The notes: generated from the sequence alone by a model not told the origin. DNA of 64,000 nt from Saccharothrix espanaensis DSM 44229 (GCF_000328705.1 NC_019673.1:9249501-9313500); one strand, 5' to 3'; positions 43,009 through 52,000 are shown, counted from the stretch's first letter. Translations and numbers: made by a program.

Positions 43009-45183
43009 TCAGACCCGCTTCAGCACCCGGGCCGCGCCCGCCGCCGCCGTCGAGGCGAGGATCCAGCCGACCGCGATCAGCGCACTGGCCAACCACTGCG
43101 ACGCCCCGCTGAACTTCCACTTGCCGTCCTGCCCCAGGTCCACGATCGGGATCAGCAGGTCCATCGACAGCAGCCACGGGTTCCAGGTGGGCGACTCGTC
43201 CTTGTTCAGGTTCGGCATCTCGTGGCCGACGAACCACAACGCCCCCACCAGCCAGAACGCCATGATCCAGGCGATCGCCAGCCACGGCCGGTAGCCGTAG
43301 CCCACGGTCCAGCGCTGGAGGGAGCCCCACACCCGCCCGGCCCGGCCCAGCTCGGAGTACCGCCGGTGCTGCTTCTCCAGCTGGACGTCCTGCGCGAGTT
43401 CCTCTTCACCACCGTCGCGGTAGACGTTCGCCAGCTGCTCGTAAGGCCCCGGCGCGAAGTCCGGCTGCACCTCGCGCAGCCAACGCAACCGCGTGTGCAC
43501 GTCCACGGGCGGCGTGGACGAGATCGAGCTGAACGTGAAGTCCTCCACGTCCACGCCACCGGTCGCCGCCCACAACCCCGGACCGTCGTGCACGGCCGTC
43601 GCGTTCACCCGCCGCAGCACCACGCGACCGACGGGGATGGTGTCCTCCGACAGCCGCAGCACCAGTTGCTGCACGGTCAGCCCGTACGCGTTCAGCGCGA
43701 TCTCGGACTTCGGACCGCCCAACCGCGCCCCGGTGAACGTGGCCATCTTGCCGACCTCCGCCAACCGGATCCGCACGCCGCCCGCAGCGGTGAACCCGTG
43801 GCTGCACAGGAAGTCCTTGCCGATCGTGGCCACCCGCGCGTCCAACGACGGCTTCAGCGTCCCGTTCACGCGCAGGCGCGGGGACAGCAGCAACGCCCCG
43901 GAGCAGTCGAGCGTGGAGCCGATCTCCGCGTTCTGGAGCCGCAGCGACCCCTTCGCGCGCAGATCGCGCAAGAACAAGGTGCCGCCCACGCGCAGCCTGT
44001 CGGCGAACAGGACGTCGATGCCCGGCCCGTGCAGTTGCACGCCGGAAAGGCTCGCGCTGCCTTTGACATACGCGTCCACGAGCCGCACCTGCCCGTAGGC
44101 GCGCAACGCCGACTCGCTCGCCCCGCCGCCCTGGAACCCGCCGTTGACCGCACCGCGGGCTTCGAGGTCGCCGCGCACCTGGATGCCGTCGGCGTGCAAC
44201 GCCACCGGGATGCGGTCCACGATCTCGCGGGCCTCCAGCTCCTCGACCACCTCCTGCTGCCCGATGGCCGCGCCGGACAGCCGGAGGTAGCCGCCGATCT
44301 CGGCGTTGGGCAGGCGGACCGTGCCGCTGGAGGTGAACCCGTCGTCCAGCTCGACGTTGCCCTCCACCCGGATGCGGTCGGCCACCAGCGCGGCGGCCTC
44401 GTCGGCGGTGCCGCGCGGGATCACCAGCACCGGGCGGTCGACCACGCTGGCCCGCAGCCGCGCGCCGGAGAACACCACGTTGCCGCCGACCCGCGCGCCG
44501 TCGAGCAGGATCCGGCCCTCGGCGGTGAACCGGCCGCCCTCGGCGTCGCAGAACAGGTTGCCGGCGATGGTGATGCCGGAGCCGTCGAGCGCGTTCTGGC
44601 CGGGGTTGACCAGCCGCGCGCCGCCCAGGTGCACCGAGCCGCCGACGTTCGCGCCGCGCAGCCGCACCTCGCCGCCCGCGCGCAGGGCGATGGCCTGCAA
44701 CGAGCCGGACAGCCGGATCCGCGCGGCGAGCAGCGCGTGGTCGCCCTTGCTCCGCAGCACCGCGCCGGCCAGCCGGAACGTGCCGTCGACGGTGGCGTCG
44801 GTCAGGTCGACCACGCCGTCGCTGGTGAACCCGGCCTCCAGCACCAGGTCGCTGCCGACGCGGAGGTTGCGCCCCCACAGGCCGGGCACCTTGCAGCCGC
44901 GCATCCGCAGCCCGACCAGGTGCGCCATCCGCAGGTCCGGCGGCTGCTCGAAGGTGCAGTCGAGGAAGTCCACGACGTGCTCGACCCGCACGCCCTCCAG
45001 CGCGAACAGGCCGACCACGTGCGCGCCGACCAGCCGCAGCGCCGCGCCGGGGATCCGCTCGACCAGCAGCGCCGAGAGCACCTCGCCGCGCACCGTCCGG
45101 TCGCGCCGGGGCGCCTTGGTGTCGAACCGGATCCGGCGACCCGCCGCGAAGGCGGCGCGGAGCAACTCCTCGGCGTCGGTCAT
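43009..45183 (-). CDS. Beta-helix (pentapeptide-like) repeat protein with C-terminal membrane segments
   Basis: A 724-residue protein. Residues about 40-540 consist of repeated short strands such as GEVRLRGANVGGSVHLGGAR and GTVRLPNAEIGGYLRLSGAA, the pattern of a right-handed beta-helix related to pentapeptide and bactofilin folds. A charged helical segment follows (WLREVQPDFAPGPYEQLANV), then two or three hydrophobic segments (AIAWIMAFWLVGALWFVG; WLASALIAVGWILASTAAAG) and a short basic end. There is no signal peptide, so the helix is probably cytosolic and tethered to the membrane. Relatives in Streptomyces carry the name 'membrane-associated oxidoreductase', but no redox motif is visible here. 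Function unknown. Confidence 0.7.
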   Translation of the reverse strand: MTDAEELLRAAFAAGRRIRFDTKAPRRDRTVRGEVLSALLVERIPGAALRLVGAHVVGLFALEGVRVEHVVDFLDCTFEQPPDLRMAHLVGLRMRGCKVPGLWGRNLRVGSDLVLEAGFTSDGVVDLTDATVDGTFRLAGAVLRSKGDHALLAARIRLSGSLQAIALRAGGEVRLRGANVGGSVHLGGARLVNPGQNALDGSGITIAGNLFCDAEGGRFTAEGRILLDGARVGGNVVFSGARLRASVVDRPVLVIPRGTADEAAALVADRIRVEGNVELDDGFTSSGTVRLPNAEIGGYLRLSGAAIGQQEVVEELEAREIVDRIPVALHADGIQVRGDLEARGAVNGGFQGGGASESALRAYGQVRLVDAYVKGSASLSGVQLHGPGIDVLFADRLRVGGTLFLRDLRAKGSLRLQNAEIGSTLDCSGALLLSPRLRVNGTLKPSLDARVATIGKDFLCSHGFTAAGGVRIRLAEVGKMATFTGARLGGPKSEIALNAYGLTVQQLVLRLSEDTIPVGRVVLRRVNATAVHDGPGLWAATGGVDVEDFTFSSISSTPPVDVHTRLRWLREVQPDFAPGPYEQLANVYRDGGEEELAQDVQLEKQHRRYSELGRAGRVWGSLQRWTVGYGYRPWLAIAWIMAFWLVGALWFVGHEMPNLNKDESPTWNPWLLSMDLLIPIVDLGQDGKWKFSGASQWLASALIAVGWILASTAAAGAARVLKRV

Positions 45184-45294
45184 CGGCCGATCCGATCATC
45201 CCGGCGACCTCCGTGACCAGGCTTTGGGTCAACTCACAGCCGTGTTGCCGGTTTGTTCGGCCTGCGGAAAGCAAACGCGGGCTACGGTGATCGT

Positions 45295-46509
45295 GTGACG
45301 GGGAGCGAGTCGGAGATCAGTGGGCGGGTGCCGCGGCTGCTGAGGATCAGCGCGGCGTTGAGCTGGCGGTTCGTGGCGGTCGTGGCCGCGCTGTACGTGG
45401 TCGGCGTGGTGGTCGGGTACCTGACCACGATCGTGATCCCGGCCGGGATCGCGCTGCTGCTCGCGGCGCTGCTGTCGCCGGCCGTGGCGGCGCTGGCCCG
45501 GGTCGGCGTGCCGCGCGGGCTGGCCACCGGGCTGGTGCTGATCGGCGGGATAGCCGTGGTGGGCGGGGTGCTGACGTTCGTCATCACCGAGTTCTCCAAC
45601 GGCCTGCCGGAGCTGCAGAAGCAGATCAGCGCGAGCATCGACACCATCCGCGGCTGGCTGCACGACGACCTGCACCTGAGCGACCTGCAGCTCCAGCAGT
45701 ACCTGGACAAGGCGCTGCAAACGGTGAAGGACAACCAGGCGCAGATCACCTCCAGCGCGCTGACCACCGCGGCGACCGTGGGCGAGCTGCTGACCGGGCT
45801 GCTGCTGGCGCTGTTCACGCTGATCTTCTTCCTGCACGACGGCGACGGGATCTGGCGGTTCCTGGTCCGCGCCGTGCCGACCGACGTGCGCGACCGGGCG
45901 GACGTGGCCGGTCGGCGCGGGTTCGCCTCGCTGGTCTCCTACGTGCGGGCGACCGCGCTGGTGGCGGTGGTGGACGCGGTCGGCGTCGGCATCGGCCTGT
46001 GGATCGTGGGCGTGCCGCTGGTGGTGCCGCTGTCCGCGCTGGTGTTCCTGGGCGCGTTCATCCCGATCATCGGCGCGGTGATCACCGGCGCGGTGTCGGT
46101 CCTGGTGGCGCTGGTCGCCGTGGGCCCGGTGGCGGCGCTGGTCGTGCTGGCCATCCTGATCGGCGTGATGCAGCTGGAGAGCCACGTGCTCCAGCCGCTG
46201 CTGCTGGGCCGCGCGGTCAAGCTGCACCCGCTGGCCGTGGTGCTGGCGATCACCGCCGGGTTGGTCGTGGGCGGGATCGCCGGCGCGCTGCTGTCCGTCC
46301 CGCTGCTGGCGGTGCTGAACTCGGGCATCCGGTCGCTGATGTCCGATTCGGACAAGAGCGTCGCGCCGAAGAGCGTGGACGTCCTCGAACCCCAGGAGAG
46401 CGGCCCGCCGGACACCGGCGGCGAGCGCGTCGACGAACTGGGTGAGGACGAGACGAGCCCCGAAGGCACGCAGGAAGGCGCGCAGAAGGACGAAGAGAAG
46501 AAGGGCTGA
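45295..46509 (+). CDS. AI-2E family transporter (PerM/TqsA-like)
   Basis: A 404-residue membrane protein of the AI-2E (UPF0118) family. The hydrophobic segments come in the usual order: VVAALYVVGVVVGYLTTIVI at about 30-50, IPAGIALLLAALLSPAVAAL, GLVLIGGIAVVGGVLTFVI, a soluble loop, LTGLLLALFTLIFFLHDGDG and the last group around VFLGAFIPIIGAVITGAVSV and LESHVLQPLLLG. A charged tail (KKGxx-like, EEKKG end) is cytosolic. Members export autoinducer-2 or exchange ions; the substrate here is unknown. GTG at 45295, with TACGGT before it, suggests a leaderless start. Confidence 0.87.
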   Translation: MTGSESEISGRVPRLLRISAALSWRFVAVVAALYVVGVVVGYLTTIVIPAGIALLLAALLSPAVAALARVGVPRGLATGLVLIGGIAVVGGVLTFVITEFSNGLPELQKQISASIDTIRGWLHDDLHLSDLQLQQYLDKALQTVKDNQAQITSSALTTAATVGELLTGLLLALFTLIFFLHDGDGIWRFLVRAVPTDVRDRADVAGRRGFASLVSYVRATALVAVVDAVGVGIGLWIVGVPLVVPLSALVFLGAFIPIIGAVITGAVSVLVALVAVGPVAALVVLAILIGVMQLESHVLQPLLLGRAVKLHPLAVVLAITAGLVVGGIAGALLSVPLLAVLNSGIRSLMSDSDKSVAPKSVDVLEPQESGPPDTGGERVDELGEDETSPEGTQEGAQKDEEKKG

Positions 46510-46529
46510 TGGCCGGCCCGGAGGACGGC

Positions 46530-47726
46530 TTAGGCCATCACCACCAGGTTGCGGCCGTAGCCCTTGGCGGCCAGCAGCGCGGAGTCGGCGGCGACCAGCA
46601 GGTCGGGCAGCTCGTAGCCGAACCGCTGGGTGGTCGCCACGCCGATGCTCACCGTCAGCCCGGTCAGCAGGTGCTCGCGGCCGTCCGTGCCGACCGTGGT
46701 CACGGCCAGGTCCGCCACGGCGTGCCGGACGCGCTGCGCCACGGACCGGGCGATCGCGGGTTCGGCGTCGGGCAGCAGCACCACGAACTCCTCGCCGCCG
46801 AAGCGCCCCACCAGGTCGCCGCGCCGGACCGTGCCGGACAGCAGCACGGCGATCGCGCTCAGCGCCGCGTCGCCCGCCAGGTGCCCGATCCGGTCGTTGA
46901 CCCGCTTGAAGTGGTCCAGGTCGAGCAGCATCACGGCCATCGGCCGGCTGCGGGAGCGCGCCTTGGCCAGCTCGTAGCGCGCGCGGCCGTCCCAGTGCAC
47001 GGCGTTGGCCAGGCCGGTCTTCGCGTCCCGTTGCGCGGACCGGCGCCACTGCGGGAGCTGGGCGGCGCGTTCCAGCAGGGCCATCGGCGCGGCGGCCATC
47101 AGGGCGTGCACCGGGGTGGTCGTGGCGACGAACCCCATCAGGCCGCCGATGCTCACCGCGACGATTCCCAGCACGGCGTCGATCGGTTCGCCGACGACCT
47201 CCTCGGCGGTGGCGCGCGGGCTGCGCAGCTTCAGGCCGAGCGCGATCAGCGCCGCGCGCACCACCAGCAGGGCCGTCGCGCCGAGCACCATCACCGGCAG
47301 GTCCTGGGTCGGGTCGGTCCAGCCGAGCAGGTACCGGGTGCCGAACACGGCCAGGGCGGTCGCGGACAGCGTGAACACCCAGCGGTGCGACTCGGGGCGC
47401 TGCCCCAGCACGCCGTGCAGCGCGGGCCCGAACAGCAGCAGGACCAGCAGGTTGCACGGCAGCGCGATGACGCCGGCGGTGAGGTAGCACAGGTGCGCGG
47501 CCCACGGGTTGCGCTCCGACTCGTCCACCCGGTGGCTGTAGATCGAGCTGCCGATGATCACCGCCCCGGCGGTGCCGGCGATCACGCCGAACCGGGCGAC
47601 CTCGGCGGGGTCGGGCTGCGGCGACGAGGCGATCACGTACACGACGACCGCGAGGGCGAGGGCGTCCACGAGCAGCCAGTAGGCCAGGGCGGCACGCTTC
47701 AGCGTCCACAGTGGCCACGCTCGCAC
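46530..47726 (-). CDS. Membrane-bound diguanylate cyclase (GGDEF)
   Basis: A 398-residue protein. Residues 1-215 hold about six membrane segments (LAYWLLVDALALAVVVYVIA, VIAGTAGAVIIGSS, LTAGVIALPCNLLVLLLFG and others). The C-terminal GGDEF domain starts DAKTGLANAVHWDGRARYEL and has the active GGEEF at about 310-314, with an RRGD inhibitory site at the correct place upstream, so c-di-GMP feedback should operate. GTG start. Its stop is 20 bp from the converging AI-2E gene, and it is divergent from the histidine kinase gene. Confidence 0.87.
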   Translation of the reverse strand: MRAWPLWTLKRAALAYWLLVDALALAVVVYVIASSPQPDPAEVARFGVIAGTAGAVIIGSSIYSHRVDESERNPWAAHLCYLTAGVIALPCNLLVLLLFGPALHGVLGQRPESHRWVFTLSATALAVFGTRYLLGWTDPTQDLPVMVLGATALLVVRAALIALGLKLRSPRATAEEVVGEPIDAVLGIVAVSIGGLMGFVATTTPVHALMAAAPMALLERAAQLPQWRRSAQRDAKTGLANAVHWDGRARYELAKARSRSRPMAVMLLDLDHFKRVNDRIGHLAGDAALSAIAVLLSGTVRRGDLVGRFGGEEFVVLLPDAEPAIARSVAQRVRHAVADLAVTTVGTDGREHLLTGLTVSIGVATTQRFGYELPDLLVAADSALLAAKGYGRNLVVMA

Positions 47727-47896
47727 GCTCAGCCCACCCCCGGCGTCGTAGGAGTCGAATGGCGCGGTGTTCCCGGGAAGTCACACCCAGTGATGACGGC
47801 AAGCCTTCCACACGTGGTCGTCGCGGAACAGACGGCCACCTGGGGGTTAGCCACACCACTCCGACACGGCAAAATCAGGGGTGAAGGGAGCACACC

Positions 47897-49036
47897 GTGC
47901 ACACAAATGCCGCCCAGGCGGGTCCATCGGTGACCGAGGACCCCGTCGCGCACCTCTGGCGGGGAACCGTAGCGCTACGCATCGTGACGTTCCTGTTCGC
48001 TCTGGGCAACGCGATCGTGCACCACACGATGTACGCCCGCCCGTGGCTCGCCTGGACGGCGATCGGGGCGATGGCGGCCTGGTCGCTGTTCACGATCCAC
48101 GCCTACAGCCGGGAGAGCGGCCGGCGGCCGTGGGTGGTGGCCGCGGACCTGGCCGTCGTGTGCGGGTTGATGTCCCTGTCGCCGTTGATCATGACCGACA
48201 CCCAGTTCCTCTACAACGTCCCGCTGATCACGACCATCTGGGCGTGCATCCCGGCGGTGGCCGCCGGCGCGCTCGGCGGGCAGGCCGCAGGCGCGCTGGC
48301 GGGCCTGGTGGTCGGCCTGAGCACCTACCTGAACCGGGGCGCGAGCTCCGTCGACCTGGTGCGCGACGTCGTCCTGCTGGCGGGCGCCGGCCTGGTCGTC
48401 GGCATGGCGTCGAGCACCGCCCGGCGGGCGTCGGCGCGGCTGTCGCAGGCGTTGCGGACCGAGGCGGCGACGGCCGAGCGCGAGCGCCTCGCCCGGTCGA
48501 TCCACGACGGCGTGCTCCAGGTCCTGGCCCGGGTCCGCAAGCGCGGATTGGAACTGGGCGGCGAAGCGGCGGAACTGGCCGAGCTGGCGGGCGAGCAGGA
48601 GGTCGCGCTGCGCTCGCTGGTGGCCGCCGCGCCGACCGAGTCGACAGTGGACGGTGACGCGGACCTGCGGCCGGCGTTGCAACTGCTGGCCACGCCGAGG
48701 GTGCAGGTGTCCACACCGGCCACTCAGGTGATGCTGCCCGCCGCGACCGCGTTCGAGCTCACCGCGGTGGTGCGCGAGGCGCTGTCCAACGTGGACAAGC
48801 ACGCCGACGGGGCGAAGGCGTGGGTGCTGCTGGAGGATCTGGGGGAAGAGGTCGTGCTCAGCGTGCGTGACGACGGACCCGGCATCCCGGACGGGCGGTT
48901 GGCGTCGGCCGAGGCCGAGGGTCGGATGGGCATCGCCCAGTCGATCCGCGGCCGGGTCGAGGCGCTGCGTGGCACGCTGGAGCTGCAGACCGGCCCGGGG
49001 GAGGGCACGGAGTGGGAGGTGCGGGTCTACCGATGA
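47897..49036 (+). CDS. Sensor histidine kinase, HisKA_3 type (MacS/DUF5931-like)
   Basis: A 379-residue membrane kinase. Residues 20-190 contain about five membrane segments of the DUF5931 type (ALRIVTFLFALGNAIVHHTM, AWTAIGAMAAWSLFTIHAYS, ADLAVVCGLMSLSPLIM). The dimerisation helix carries the phosphoryl histidine, His203, in ARSIHDGVLQVLARV. The ATPase domain has VVREALSNVDKHADGA (N-box), SVRDDGPGIPDG (G1) and GRMGIAQSIRGRVEAL (G2). GTG at 47897 follows GAAGGGAG. The response regulator ATG overlaps the stop (ATGA). With the LiaF-like gene this resembles a cell-envelope stress system. Confidence 0.88.
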   Translation: MHTNAAQAGPSVTEDPVAHLWRGTVALRIVTFLFALGNAIVHHTMYARPWLAWTAIGAMAAWSLFTIHAYSRESGRRPWVVAADLAVVCGLMSLSPLIMTDTQFLYNVPLITTIWACIPAVAAGALGGQAAGALAGLVVGLSTYLNRGASSVDLVRDVVLLAGAGLVVGMASSTARRASARLSQALRTEAATAERERLARSIHDGVLQVLARVRKRGLELGGEAAELAELAGEQEVALRSLVAAAPTESTVDGDADLRPALQLLATPRVQVSTPATQVMLPAATAFELTAVVREALSNVDKHADGAKAWVLLEDLGEEVVLSVRDDGPGIPDGRLASAEAEGRMGIAQSIRGRVEALRGTLELQTGPGEGTEWEVRVYR

Positions 49037-49686
49037 GCGTGTCCGTGATGGTGGTCGACGACCACCCGCTGTGGCGTGACGGTGTCGCGCGGGACCTGGC
49101 CGAACGCGGGTTCGAGGTGGTCGCGACCGCGGGCGACGCGGCGTCGGCGGTGCGCATCGCGCGCGCCGTGCGGCCCGACGTGGTGCTGATGGACCTCAAC
49201 CTGGGCGAGCAGTCCGGGGTCGAGGCGACCACGATGATCACCGGGTCGCTGAGCGACACCAGGGTGCTGGTGCTGTCCGCGAGCGGTGAGCACGACGACG
49301 TGCTGGAGGCCGTGAAGGCCGGCGCGTCGGGGTACCTGGTCAAGTCGGCGTCGGCCGACGAGCTGGTCGAGGCGGTGAACCGGACGGCCGCCGGCGACGC
49401 GGTGTTCACCGCGGGCCTGGCCGGTCTGGTGCTCGGCGAGTACCGGCGGATGGCGGCGACGCCGGACGAGGACAAACCGCAGCTCACCGACCGGGAGACC
49501 GAGGTGCTCCGGCTGGTCGCGAAGGGCCTGACCGCCCGCCAGATCGCGAACCGCCTGGTCATCTCGCACCGCACCGTGGAGAACCACGTGCAGTCCACCC
49601 TGCGGAAGCTGCAACTGCACAACCGTGTCGAGCTGGCGCGCTACGCCATCGAGCACGGACTCGACGTCGAACCGGAGGGGACATGA
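49033..49686 (+). CDS. NarL/LuxR-family response regulator
   Basis: A 217-residue regulator, partner of the kinase upstream. The receiver domain has the acidic pair VVDDHPLW, phospho-acceptor Asp54 in VLMDLNLGEQSG, the conserved Ser/Thr region VLVLSAS and Lys in GYLVKSASADEL. The C-terminal HTH is LTDRETEVLRLVAKGLTARQ followed by IANRLVISHRTVENHVQSTL. ATG at 49033 overlaps the kinase stop; an upstream in-frame GTG at 49012 would lie inside the kinase gene. The next gene also overlaps (ATGA). Confidence 0.92.
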   Translation: MSVSVMVVDDHPLWRDGVARDLAERGFEVVATAGDAASAVRIARAVRPDVVLMDLNLGEQSGVEATTMITGSLSDTRVLVLSASGEHDDVLEAVKAGASGYLVKSASADELVEAVNRTAAGDAVFTAGLAGLVLGEYRRMAATPDEDKPQLTDRETEVLRLVAKGLTARQIANRLVISHRTVENHVQSTLRKLQLHNRVELARYAIEHGLDVEPEGT

Positions 49687-50303
49687 CGGATCCGAGGCAG
49701 TGGCGGGTGTCCGACGCCGAGCGCGAGCACGTGGTGGAGCTGTTGCAGAAGGCGGTCGGGCGCGGGCTGATCACGCTGGACGAGTTCACCGAGCGGTCCG
49801 ACACGGCGCTGGCGGCCAAGACCCGCGAGGAGCTCAACGTCGTGCTGCTCGACCTGACCGGGCTGGTCAGCACCGAGCAGCAGCAGTTCGCGGCGGTGCA
49901 GGGGCTGGCCGCCGGGCACGCGCCGGGCGCGGTGGCGGGTTTCGGGCAGGACCGGCAGGTGGAGCTGAAGTCCACCTTCTCGTCGGTGCGCCGCAAGGGC
50001 TCGTGGGTCGTGCCGCGCACGATGGTCGTGCGCAGCCGGATGGGGTCGACGGACCTCGACTTCCGCGAGGCGACCATCGCGCACGCGGTGGTGGACATCG
50101 AGCTGGACGTGATGGCCGGGTCGGTGAAGCTGGTGCTGCCGGAGGGCGCCTCGGTGGACGCGGACGGCGTGCAGCTGGCGGCGGGGTCGTTGAAGGACAA
50201 GGTCGGCGGGGCCGGCGGCCGGCCGCACTTCGTGCTGCGCGGGAACGTGACCGGCGGGTCGCTGGAGATCAAGACGAAGGGCAGGTGGTTCGGCAACGCC
50301 TGA
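49683..50303 (+). CDS. DUF1707 and LiaF-like (cell wall-active antibiotics response) protein
   Basis: A 206-residue protein. The N-terminal DUF1707 domain is RVSDAEREHVVELLQKAVGR, GLITLDEFTERSDTALAAKT, REELNVVLLDL, a helical motif common in actinobacteria. The C-terminal half is beta-rich, with STFSSVRRKGSWVVPRTMVV, RSRMGSTDLDFREATIAHAV and GSVKLVLPEGASVDADGVQL, the pattern of the LiaF/VraT C-terminal domain. No membrane segment is present. It overlaps the response regulator stop, so all three proteins are coupled; by analogy with LiaFSR it may tune the kinase. Confidence 0.83.
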   Translation: MTDPRQWRVSDAEREHVVELLQKAVGRGLITLDEFTERSDTALAAKTREELNVVLLDLTGLVSTEQQQFAAVQGLAAGHAPGAVAGFGQDRQVELKSTFSSVRRKGSWVVPRTMVVRSRMGSTDLDFREATIAHAVVDIELDVMAGSVKLVLPEGASVDADGVQLAAGSLKDKVGGAGGRPHFVLRGNVTGGSLEIKTKGRWFGNA

Positions 50304-50360
50304 CGCGGTGCCGCGCCGATCGCCTCGCGACCGGGTCGACGGGTCTGCTTCGATCGCGGG

Positions 50361-50760
50361 ATGTGGACGGGGGAGAAGGTCCGGCTGCGGGCGGTCGAGC
50401 CGGAGGACTGGACGGCGTTCCGGCGGTTCGACGCGCTGTCCACGTCGGGCGTACGTGCGGGCCGGGCGGTTCTCGTACGGGATCGGGATCGGGCGGGAGC
50501 ACCAGCGGCGCGGGTACGCGGCGGAGGTCGTGGTGCTGCCGCTGACCTACATGTTCGGCGAGCGCCGGCTGCACAAGTGCGCGGTGTCGGTGCACGCGTT
50601 CAACTCGGCGTCCGTCGCGCTGCACGAGAAGCTCGGCTTCCGGCACGAGGGCCTGCTGCGCGACCACGAGTTCTTCGCCGGACGGCACCACGACGTCGTG
50701 CTGATGGGCCTGACCGCACCGGAGTTCGCGACCACCCACCCGTTCCCGCCGGTGCGGTGA
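50361..50760 (+). pseudogene. GNAT (RimJ/RimL-type) acetyltransferase, internally deleted and frameshifted
   Basis: The 5' part begins MWTGEKVRLRAVEPEDWTAF with an ATG at 50361, a normal RimJ/RimL-like start, and reads to FDALSTSG. At about 50445-50455 the homology jumps frame and picks up at AGRFSYGIGIGREHQRRGYA, then FNSASVALHEKLGFRHEGLL and HHDVVLMGLTAPEF to a stop at 50760. About 50-60 residues that normally lie between these blocks are missing. A deletion that also changed frame is the simplest reading, so no intact acetyltransferase is made. Confidence 0.75.
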
Positions 50761-50770
50761 CCGCGCCGGT

Positions 50771-50983
50771 TCACCGGGTGCCGGCCGCCCGCTCCCGCAT
50801 CGCGTCCAACGCCTCCTGACCGGCACTGATCATCTTGACCAGCGCCGCCGTGCTGAAGGTCAGTTCGACCTGTCCGCCGGGGAAGGTGAACTTGGCCCAG
50901 TCCGCGCCGGTCTGGTGCGTGATGCGCACGTCGTCGTCGAAGTCGGCGGCGGTCCAGAGTTCGGGCTTCGACACGTCGATCAT
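50771..50983 (-). CDS. Small hypothetical protein, divergent from the XRE/DUF397 pair
   Basis: A 70-residue acidic cytosolic protein, MIDVSKPELWTAADFDDDVR, then WAKFTFPGGQVELTFSTAAL and a C-terminal helix ISAGQEALDAMRERAAG. No family is recognised. It starts 178 bp from the divergent XRE-family regulator and just downstream of a GAGTAA-G-TTACTC dyad, so it is probably under that regulator. An antitoxin-like or small regulatory role is only a guess from the company it keeps. Confidence 0.6.
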   Translation of the reverse strand: MIDVSKPELWTAADFDDDVRITHQTGADWAKFTFPGGQVELTFSTAALVKMISAGQEALDAMRERAAGTR

Positions 50984-51003
50984 GGCGGCACTCCCAGAGA
51001 ATT

Positions 51004-51056
51004 GAGTAAGTTACTCGTTTGATTACCTCAGCGTGGTCGATGCTAGCGAGTAAGTT
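51004..51056. promoter_or_regulatory. Dyad and repeated half-site in the XRE / small-ORF intergenic region
   Basis: GAGTAA-G-TTACTC (51004-51016) is a perfect dyad, and GAGTAAGTT recurs at 51048-51056, 44 bp (four turns) further on. The stretch is unusually AT-rich for this DNA and lies between the divergent 70-residue gene and the XRE regulator. Confidence 0.5.
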
Positions 51057-51160
51057 GCCGAATACCCGGTAACCAAACGGGTGAAAGTGCTGCTGCGGGT
51101 GCGGGCCCGTCGAGGCGGCAGGATGTAGCGGATCCCCCGCCGACACGTGAGGACCACGGC

Positions 51161-52000
51161 ATGACGTCACCGGCAGCGACGACCTACCGCGTCGTGCTCG
51201 GCATCTTCCTGCGCAGCCTCCGCGAGCGCGCCGGACTGTCCCCGACCGAGATCGCGCAGCGGTTCGGCTGGTACGGCGTCGGCAAGGTCAGCAAGCTCGA
51301 AGCCGGGACCGTGCGGCTGACCGAGGAAGAGCTGACCGGACTCCTCGACGCGTACGGCGTCACCGAACCCGAAGCCGCCAAGCTCCACGAGTTCGGCGCG
51401 GTCGCCCGCACCCGCACCGGCGGCGGGCGCACACCGGCTTGGGGCGACACCTACAAGGTCCTCGAAGCCCACGCGTCCGAGATCAAGACTTATCGGGAGA
51501 CCGTGCTGCCCGGCACAGTCCAGACCGAGGACTACGCACGGGCCCTGTTGTCCATGTCGCTCACGACGCCGCCCTCCGAGGTCGCGGGGGCCGCGCGCGA
51601 ACGTGCCACCCGCCAAGCCCTTCTCACGTCCGACAACCCGCCGGGCTTCTGGCTCGTCGTCGCGGAACCCGCGCTGCTACGCCCGATCGGTGGCACCGAA
51701 GCATTCCGCGCCCAGTTGGAACGACTGCGCGAACTGGTCGACCTGCCGCACGTCACGTTCCAGGTGCTGCCGTTGGAGCAGGGCGAGCACCACGCCGTCG
51801 GCACGCCGTTCACCTTGCTGCGCTTGAACGTCCCGGCGCTGTCGATCGCGTACCTCGAAGGTCTGACCGACGCCAACTACCTGGACCACCCCAAGGAGAC
51901 CGACGTCTACACGCTGGCGTTCGACCGGCTCCGGGTGACGGCCTTGGACGACCGGACATCGGCGAAGATGTTGGATCGTCGGATCAGCGAACTCAAGTAG
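51161..52000 (+). CDS. XRE-family helix-turn-helix protein with DUF5753 domain
   Basis: A 279-residue regulator. The N-terminal HTH is LRSLRERAGLSPTEIAQRFG, then VSKLEAGTVRLTEEELTGLL. The remainder is the DUF5753 domain: EIKTYRETVLPGTVQTEDYA, the FWLVVAEPALLRPIGGTE segment and VLPLEQGEHHAVGTPFTLLR. This is the WhiJ/Scr1-like group, normally paired with a DUF397 gene as here, 16 bp downstream. Such pairs influence development and antibiotic production in Streptomyces, possibly as repressor with antagonist. GAGGA precedes the ATG. Confidence 0.88.
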   Translation: MTSPAATTYRVVLGIFLRSLRERAGLSPTEIAQRFGWYGVGKVSKLEAGTVRLTEEELTGLLDAYGVTEPEAAKLHEFGAVARTRTGGGRTPAWGDTYKVLEAHASEIKTYRETVLPGTVQTEDYARALLSMSLTTPPSEVAGAARERATRQALLTSDNPPGFWLVVAEPALLRPIGGTEAFRAQLERLRELVDLPHVTFQVLPLEQGEHHAVGTPFTLLRLNVPALSIAYLEGLTDANYLDHPKETDVYTLAFDRLRVTALDDRTSAKMLDRRISELK

